Shown here piece by piece: positions 23,415 through 26,209 of a DNA stretch of 26,209 nucleotides (positions within the stretch are counted from its first letter, which is position 1; every line of letters starts with the position of its first letter). Below the pieces are notes generated by a model that was not told where the DNA came from, did not search any database, and saw only the letters and a program-made list of their open reading frames with translations. This DNA is from JAJYVH01 sp964548595. Its GTDB lineage: Archaea > Micrarchaeota > Micrarchaeia > Micrarchaeales > CABMGC01. The translations under genes were made by a program, and so were the position numbers. Where the stretch lies: assembly GCA_964548595.1 (NCBI GenBank), contig CAZJQO010000011.1, positions 1 through 26,209 of the forward strand. Reading direction: 5' to 3'.

Positions 23415-23660
23415 ATGGCAAACTGGAGCACAAGGTACGGGGCAAGCCTGAGGAAAAGGTACAGGGTGATAGCGGAGCAGAAAAAGACGCTCTACCTCTG
23501 TGACGTCTGCGGCAAGGAAGCGGTTAAGAGGATAGGAACAGGCATGTGGAAGTGCAGGCACTGCGGGGCAATATTCGCCGGCGGCGCCTACACGCTGAAG
23601 ACAGAGCCCGGCAAGACGCTGGAGCGCCTGATGGGGCAGCCAGGCAAGGCGAGCAAATGA
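23415..23660 (+). CDS. rpl37ae: Large-subunit ribosomal protein eL43 (L37Ae)
   Basis: An 81-residue zinc-ribbon ribosomal protein. ATG 23415, just after the rrp42 stop, gives MANWSTRYGASLRKRYRVIAE, the family start. The zinc ligands are Cys29, Cys32, Cys47 and Cys50 (CDVC ... CRHC). The GAIFAGGAYT segment is also conserved. It binds 23S rRNA. Its stop overlaps the following gene by ATGA. Confidence 0.96.
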   Translation: MANWSTRYGASLRKRYRVIAEQKKTLYLCDVCGKEAVKRIGTGMWKCRHCGAIFAGGAYTLKTEPGKTLERLMGQPGKASK

Positions 23661-24028
23661 CCAGGATAATATTCGCTCCGGCGCAGGAACTGGTCGTGCA
23701 CGAAGTTGTTGAGGTGAGCAGGGACGACCTCCTTCTAGAAAGGATAACGCCCTCGGGCAACATGCCCCTCTACTGGTGCAGCGGCATACTCTTCAGCTTC
23801 TCATCGGTTCCGATGACCGACGAGGTCATAAAGGAATACCTGAAGGGCAGGATACACTGGCTCGAGGTGCACTATACAAGAATGGAAAAGTACACACCGC
23901 TCATAACGTTCGAGTCCAGCGAGTACAGGTCAACGATGAACATAAAGATTATAGATACGAGCATATCAGAGATGCACAACGAATTCGTGAAATGGCTCAA
24001 GTATAAGACGAAGGGCGACAAGAAGTGA
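23657..24028 (+). CDS. Unknown protein (123 aa) embedded between eL43 and rpoP
   Basis: ATG 23657 overlaps the eL43 stop by four bases, so the gene is translationally coupled into the superoperon. The product looks like a compact mixed alpha/beta domain: strands RIIFAPAQELVVHEVVEVS and LLLERITP, then a Pro-Leu-Tyr-Trp-Cys-Ser turn, a helix MTDEVIKEYLKG, strands IHWLEVHYT and PLITFES, a basic strand STMNIKIID, and a final helix EMHNEFVKWLKYKTKG. It has one Cys and no motif I know. It is soluble with a basic end. Linkage suggests a link with RNA decay, the ribosome or RNA polymerase; this is inference. A longer upstream frame is antisense-like and rejected. Confidence 0.75.
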   Translation: MTRIIFAPAQELVVHEVVEVSRDDLLLERITPSGNMPLYWCSGILFSFSSVPMTDEVIKEYLKGRIHWLEVHYTRMEKYTPLITFESSEYRSTMNIKIIDTSISEMHNEFVKWLKYKTKGDKK

Positions 24029-24032
24029 TGCT

Positions 24033-24167
24033 ATGCCATACATTTGTCTGCACTGCAGGAAAGAGGTAAAGGAGCTGGAGAAGAACTTCATCAGGTGCCC
24101 CTACTGCGGCTACAGGGTGCTCTCGAAAAAGAGATCGACGTTGGCAAAGGAAGTGTCCACGAGCTAG
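24033..24167 (+). CDS. rpoP: DNA-directed RNA polymerase subunit P (Rpo12)
   Basis: A 44-residue protein, ATG 24033 to TAG 24165-24167. MPYICLHCRKEV and RCPYCGYRVLSKKR match the Rpo12/RpoP family, with zinc ligands Cys5, Cys8, Cys22 and Cys25. It is the archaeal counterpart of eukaryotic Rpb12. It sits 4 nt after the 123-aa gene and closes the superoperon, as rpoP often does in archaeal exosome clusters. The usual Arg/Lys-Pro tail is replaced by a short Lys/Ser/Thr stretch. Confidence 0.92.
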   Translation: MPYICLHCRKEVKELEKNFIRCPYCGYRVLSKKRSTLAKEVSTS

Positions 24168-24173
24168 CAGCCG

Positions 24174-24407
24174 CTAGTTCTTCAGAAGTATCGCCTTGCC
24201 TACTTCCCTGACCCTCTTGTACTCGACGCTGTTCTTGAACAGGCCCTTGATAACTTCCCCTGGCTCAGCGGCGTTTATCTTGCCGAGCAGCAGGTGCGAA
24301 ACGCTGCCCTGCTCCAGGTCCACCACCACTTCGCCCACTTCGCCGAGCCACCTGCCCGTATTTGACATTATCTTCTTTCCGTACAGCGATGATATTTTAA
24401 CAGTCAT
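24174..24407 (-). CDS. PRC-barrel domain protein
   Basis: A 77-residue protein that is almost entirely a PRC-barrel: KISSLYGKKIMSNTGRWLGEVGEVVVDLEQGSVSHLLLGKI, then a loop, and a second half ending VREVGKAILLKN. Short free PRC-barrels are common in archaea and are thought to mediate protein interactions, in some lineages in cell division (CdpB). The start is ATG 24407, overlapping the stop of the zinc-ribbon gene by ATGA. Its stop is six bases from the convergent rpoP stop. It is the last gene of the histone operon. Confidence 0.88.
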   Translation of the reverse strand: MTVKISSLYGKKIMSNTGRWLGEVGEVVVDLEQGSVSHLLLGKINAAEPGEVIKGLFKNSVEYKRVREVGKAILLKN

Positions 24408-24967
24408 TTGTTCGCCCCAAGCCTAAGCCTCTTTACCTTCTTGGAAGCGAAAATTCTTATTATGTTCTCCTGCAGAACGCCGACGAAAGTGCCCTCGTTC
24501 TTCTCCATCTCCGCAAGTTCCGCCTTGTCGAAGAGTTCTGTTTTCCTTGCCACGATGCGTCTGAGGTATGTGTCGCCCAGCTGGTAGTACCTTGCGCCGC
24601 ACGAACCGCAGACGAAAATAGGCACAACAGGTATCTCGCCTATGCTTTCTGGAGCGCGGGCGTCAAATTCGCGCCCTATGCGTGTCAGGCCGCACTCGCT
24701 GCATGCCGCATTCACGCTTATAGCACTGTAATCGGGCGCTTCTGTCACGTGCAGCGTCGCGTTTCCTGTCAGGTGCTTCGCGAGCGCCTGCTCCGCCTCC
24801 TTGGTGTCGGAGAGCACCTGGTCCAGAACCTCTCCCGTCATCGCAAACTCTGTTATCAGCGTTCCCTTCTGCGTAGGCTCAGCGAGGCAGAAGATGCTGC
24901 CCTGTTCAGTTTCATATGCGTCTGTGCGTATGCGCCTGTCCCCGCTCATGCGCGCCTCAACTATCAT
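24404..24967 (-). CDS. Unknown zinc-ribbon-containing protein (187 aa)
   Basis: ATG 24967 lies inside the histone gene (11-nt overlap). The protein has an N-terminal mixed region with a long helix EVLDQVLSDTKEAEQALAKHL, then a four-cysteine site at Cys89, Cys92, Cys120 and Cys123 (CSEC ... CGSC), a predicted treble-clef or ribbon, and a C-terminal charged helical part ending in the basic KKVKRLRLGANK. The basic tail suggests nucleic-acid contact. No catalytic motif is seen and I do not recognise the family. Its place between a histone and a PRC-barrel protein is its best clue. Confidence 0.75.
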   Translation of the reverse strand: MIVEARMSGDRRIRTDAYETEQGSIFCLAEPTQKGTLITEFAMTGEVLDQVLSDTKEAEQALAKHLTGNATLHVTEAPDYSAISVNAACSECGLTRIGREFDARAPESIGEIPVVPIFVCGSCGARYYQLGDTYLRRIVARKTELFDKAELAEMEKNEGTFVGVLQENIIRIFASKKVKRLRLGANK

Positions 24968-25178
24968 CCCGCCCCACCCTGAGCACGTATTCCTGTATGT
25001 CGTCCTTCGTTATCTTGTCCCTCTTCCTCTTCTTTGCGTTTGCCACAGCAAACCTGGAGATGCGTTTCGCCTTGCTCTCCAGCATCTTCGCTAGCGCAAG
25101 CGCAGCGTCGTCTGTTATCTGCAGCCCGAACTCCTTTCTCACTATCTTCTTGATGCTCTCCGTAGGTATGCTAGCCAT
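24957..25178 (-). CDS. Archaeal histone
   Basis: A 73-residue histone-fold protein: alpha1 (ESIKKIVRKEF), loop, long alpha2 (DDAALALAKMLESKAKRISRFAVANAKKR), a second loop KRDKIT, and alpha3 (KDDIQEYVLRV). The D-D-A-A-L-A-L-A segment and K-I-T-K-D-D-I are typical. It forms dimers and longer superhelices that wrap DNA. There is a short acidic tail but no long N-terminal extension. ATG 25178 is directly preceded by GTGA. It is the first gene of a three-gene overlapping operon; most archaeal histone genes stand alone. Confidence 0.95.
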   Translation of the reverse strand: MASIPTESIKKIVRKEFGLQITDDAALALAKMLESKAKRISRFAVANAKKRKRDKITKDDIQEYVLRVGRDDS

Positions 25179-25263
25179 TCACGCGCCCCATTCAGCACTC
25201 AAGATCTACGTCATCTCGTAATCAGATAATGGGCTCATCACTGCCTGTATCTAGCTGAGAAGA

Positions 25264-25277
25264 CATATATATTTATA
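25264..25277 (+). promoter_or_regulatory. TATA box for the thioredoxin gene
   Basis: CATATATATTTATA is centred about 26 nt before GTG 25296, so the transcript is probably leaderless or nearly so. The remainder of the 117-nt divergent region (25179-25295) holds no clear histone TATA box and no other feature. Confidence 0.55.
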
Positions 25278-25295
25278 GAGCCACAAATACGGTTC

Positions 25296-25622
25296 GTGAT
25301 TCTTGTGGTAGCAAGCGTAACAAGCGAAAGTTTCGAGAGCGAGGTGCTTAAGTCGACGGTACCTGTGATTGTGGACTTCTGGGCCGAGTGGTGCGGACCG
25401 TGCAGGATGTTCACGCCTGTGATAGAGGAGGTTTCCAAGGATTACGACGGCAAGGTGAAGTTCGTAAAGCTCAATACCGACCAGAACGCGAGCATAGCTC
25501 AGGAATACGGAATAATGAGCATACCGACGACGCTTCTTTTCGAGGGTGGAGAGGTGAAGGCGATGTCAGTAGGCGCAATACCAAAGACAGAGTTCAAGAA
25601 GTGGGTTGACAGCAACGTGTGA
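25296..25622 (+). CDS. trxA: Thioredoxin
   Basis: A 108-residue thioredoxin-fold protein. The redox motif WCGPC (Cys33, Cys36) follows VIVDFWAE; then come VKFVKLNTDQNASIAQEYGIMSIPTTLLFEGG with the cis-proline in IPTT, and the closing helix FKKWVDS. This is the full-length canonical form that reduces protein disulfides using a thioredoxin reductase. GTG 25296 or GTG 25305 is the start; the TATA position allows either. There is no signal peptide, so it is cytoplasmic. It is transcribed alone. Confidence 0.95.
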   Translation: MILVVASVTSESFESEVLKSTVPVIVDFWAEWCGPCRMFTPVIEEVSKDYDGKVKFVKLNTDQNASIAQEYGIMSIPTTLLFEGGEVKAMSVGAIPKTEFKKWVDSNV

Positions 25623-25638
25623 GCCTTCGCGCGAGGGC

Positions 25639-25654
25639 GGCCGGCCTGCCGGCC
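25639..25654 (+). terminator. GC-rich hairpin after thioredoxin
   Basis: GGCCGG (25639-25644) pairs with CCGGCC (25649-25654) around a CCTG loop, 17 nt after the trxA stop. No T-tract follows, so a termination role is uncertain. Confidence 0.3.
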
Positions 25655-25757
25655 AGCAATGCACATATGTCTGAAATCCATAACCTGTTCTATATAGTGA
25701 GAGTGATGGCTGCCCGACACAACCGTGCTGCAACGAACTGCCAGTTGAACAGAGAAA

Positions 25758-25960
25758 ATGTCCTCTTTCAACCCTCAAACTGAACGCCAGGGTGCTTTTG
25801 GAGCTCGAACTGATGGAGAGATTACCCAGTGCAAACAACGCGTCTTGGCAGACTCGTCATTGGCATGGTATGAGGCGAACAGAGTGGTTGAGTTGCGCGC
25901 GCATGCCCAGGTTTAACTCTTCGGAGCGGGAAATCCCACACCATTTATGGGTGGGATGGG
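25758..25960 (+). mobile_element. Probable decayed 3' end of an IS200/IS605-type (TnpB) element
   Basis: The 400-nt stretch 25623-26023 holds no clear intact gene. A 52-codon open stretch (25758-25916, ending AQV then TAA) looks like the low-complexity tail found after the zinc finger in some TnpB proteins; its frame is closed upstream by TGA. It is followed by GGAGCGGGAAATCCCAC and a stem ATCCCAC/GTGGGAT (25933-25957) with a GGGATG end, the pattern of a right end of TnpB elements, which also forms the scaffold end of the omega RNA. I infer a truncated element directly upstream of another TnpB gene. The alternative is that the hairpin is the left end of that downstream element. Confidence 0.4.
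25933..25957 (+). repeat. Hairpin ATCCCAC/GTGGGAT, IS605-like subterminal structure
   Basis: Seven perfect pairs, one bulged A, two more C-G pairs and an ATTTAT loop. Placed 17 nt after the TAA of the decayed ORF and about 67 nt before the TnpB start. Confidence 0.5.
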
Positions 25961-25991
25961 AGCGAGGGCAAAAGGAAGATGAATACGGCCG

Positions 25992-25998
25992 CATATAA
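25992..25998 (+). promoter_or_regulatory. TATA box before the TnpB gene
   Basis: CATATAA with an expected start near 26021, three bases before ATG 26024, which suggests a leaderless transcript. Confidence 0.4.
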
Positions 25999-26023
25999 CC
26001 ACACCATGCATAATAATTTTTCT

Positions 26024-26209
26024 ATGCCAACAGGAGACATGGAAACGGCAAGAGCCTATCGCTACAGGCTGTATCCTGATTCCAAACGCCAGAAGGAGAT
26101 TGACGAACAGATAGAAATCGCAGGGCTTCTCTACAACAAGCTTCTTGAAAAGGTTAGGGACGAATATCAGAAGACCAAGCAGGTTGCGATAAAACCCTCG
26201 ACATTCAAC
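26024..26209 (+). CDS. tnpB: TnpB RNA-guided nuclease (IS200/IS605 family), 5' part, cut by window end
   Basis: The frame is open from ATG 26024 to the window end (62 codons); ATG 26006 and ATG 26039 are in the same frame. ATG 26039 has AGGAG close upstream, while ATG 26024 fits the TATA box. The N-terminus RAYRYRLYPDSKRQKEIDEQIEIAGLLYNKLLEKV matches the TnpB/OrfB start, where a YRLYP strand is followed by a helix ending in a YN-LL motif. TnpB proteins are RuvC nucleases guided by an omega RNA from the element's right end and are ancestors of Cas12. RuvC residues, zinc finger and guide lie outside the window. No tnpA is visible upstream, so it may be a TnpB-only element. Confidence 0.8.
   Translation, partial: MPTGDMETARAYRYRLYPDSKRQKEIDEQIEIAGLLYNKLLEKVRDEYQKTKQVAIKPSTFN

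Noticed and set aside
25690..25790. C/D-box sRNA, because of GTGATGG and a later CTGA.
   Set aside because: The C-box is imperfect, box spacing is too long and no D'/C' pair is present.
1..26209. CRISPR array or restriction-modification/defence island.
   Set aside because: No direct-repeat arrays, cas genes other than the related TnpB start, or methyltransferase/nuclease pairs were found.

Overview
The window is archaeal chromosomal DNA. It encodes a histone, the proteasome alpha subunit, the exosome (Rrp4, Rrp41, Rrp42), SDO1/SBDS, RNase P proteins Pop5 and Rpp30, RNA polymerase subunit P, eL43, Orc1/Cdc6, prefoldin beta and a beta-CASP RNase. Coding regions favour AGG/AGA for Arg and ATA for Ile, genes are tightly packed with ATGA/GTGA/TGATG overlaps, and GTG or TTG starts are common. 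A bacterial-type GyrA together with a histone, small proteins and many lineage-specific hypotheticals suggests a euryarchaeal or DPANN lineage; a Micrarchaeota-like organism is my best guess, by inference only.

Layout. 1-2.5 kb: 3' part of gyrA, overlapped by a small alpha/beta hydrolase. 2.5-7.3 kb (minus): winged-helix regulator, membrane-anchored sequon-rich surface protein, Lhr-type helicase. 7.4-10.3 kb (plus): small hypothetical, prefoldin beta, DHH/DHHA1 phosphoesterase, Mre11-like nuclease. 10.3-13 kb (minus): tail-anchored winged-helix protein, then the ADP-forming acetyl-CoA synthetase beta and alpha subunits. 13-14.3 kb (plus): beta-CASP RNase. 14.3-16.6 kb: an OB-fold protein, then an AT-richer patch with an orphan 63-aa ORF and a double Lrp-like regulator, then a strong promoter, a candidate structured RNA or leader and a stand-alone RAM-domain protein. 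16.6-19.7 kb: a 52-aa ORF, and on the minus strand a mrp-like ATPase, orc1/cdc6, rnp3, rnp2 operon. 19.7-24.2 kb (plus): the exosome/proteasome superoperon psmA, sdo1, rrp4, rrp41, rrp42, eL43, unknown 123-aa gene, rpoP. 24.2-25.2 kb (minus): histone, zinc-ribbon protein, PRC-barrel protein. 25.3-26.2 kb: thioredoxin, then an apparently decayed IS200/IS605-type 3' end and the start of a TnpB gene cut by the window edge.

The genes group around RNA processing and decay (exosome, RNase P, beta-CASP RNase, Lhr helicase), protein quality control (proteasome, prefoldin), replication and repair (Orc1/Cdc6, gyrase, Mre11, DHH nuclease) and substrate-level ATP formation (ACD). The least explained parts are the promoter-driven foldable segment at about 16158-16290, the inverted-repeat intergenic region next to orc1/cdc6 at 19683-19844, the unknown gene inside the exosome superoperon, the histone operon, and the TnpB-related end of the window.
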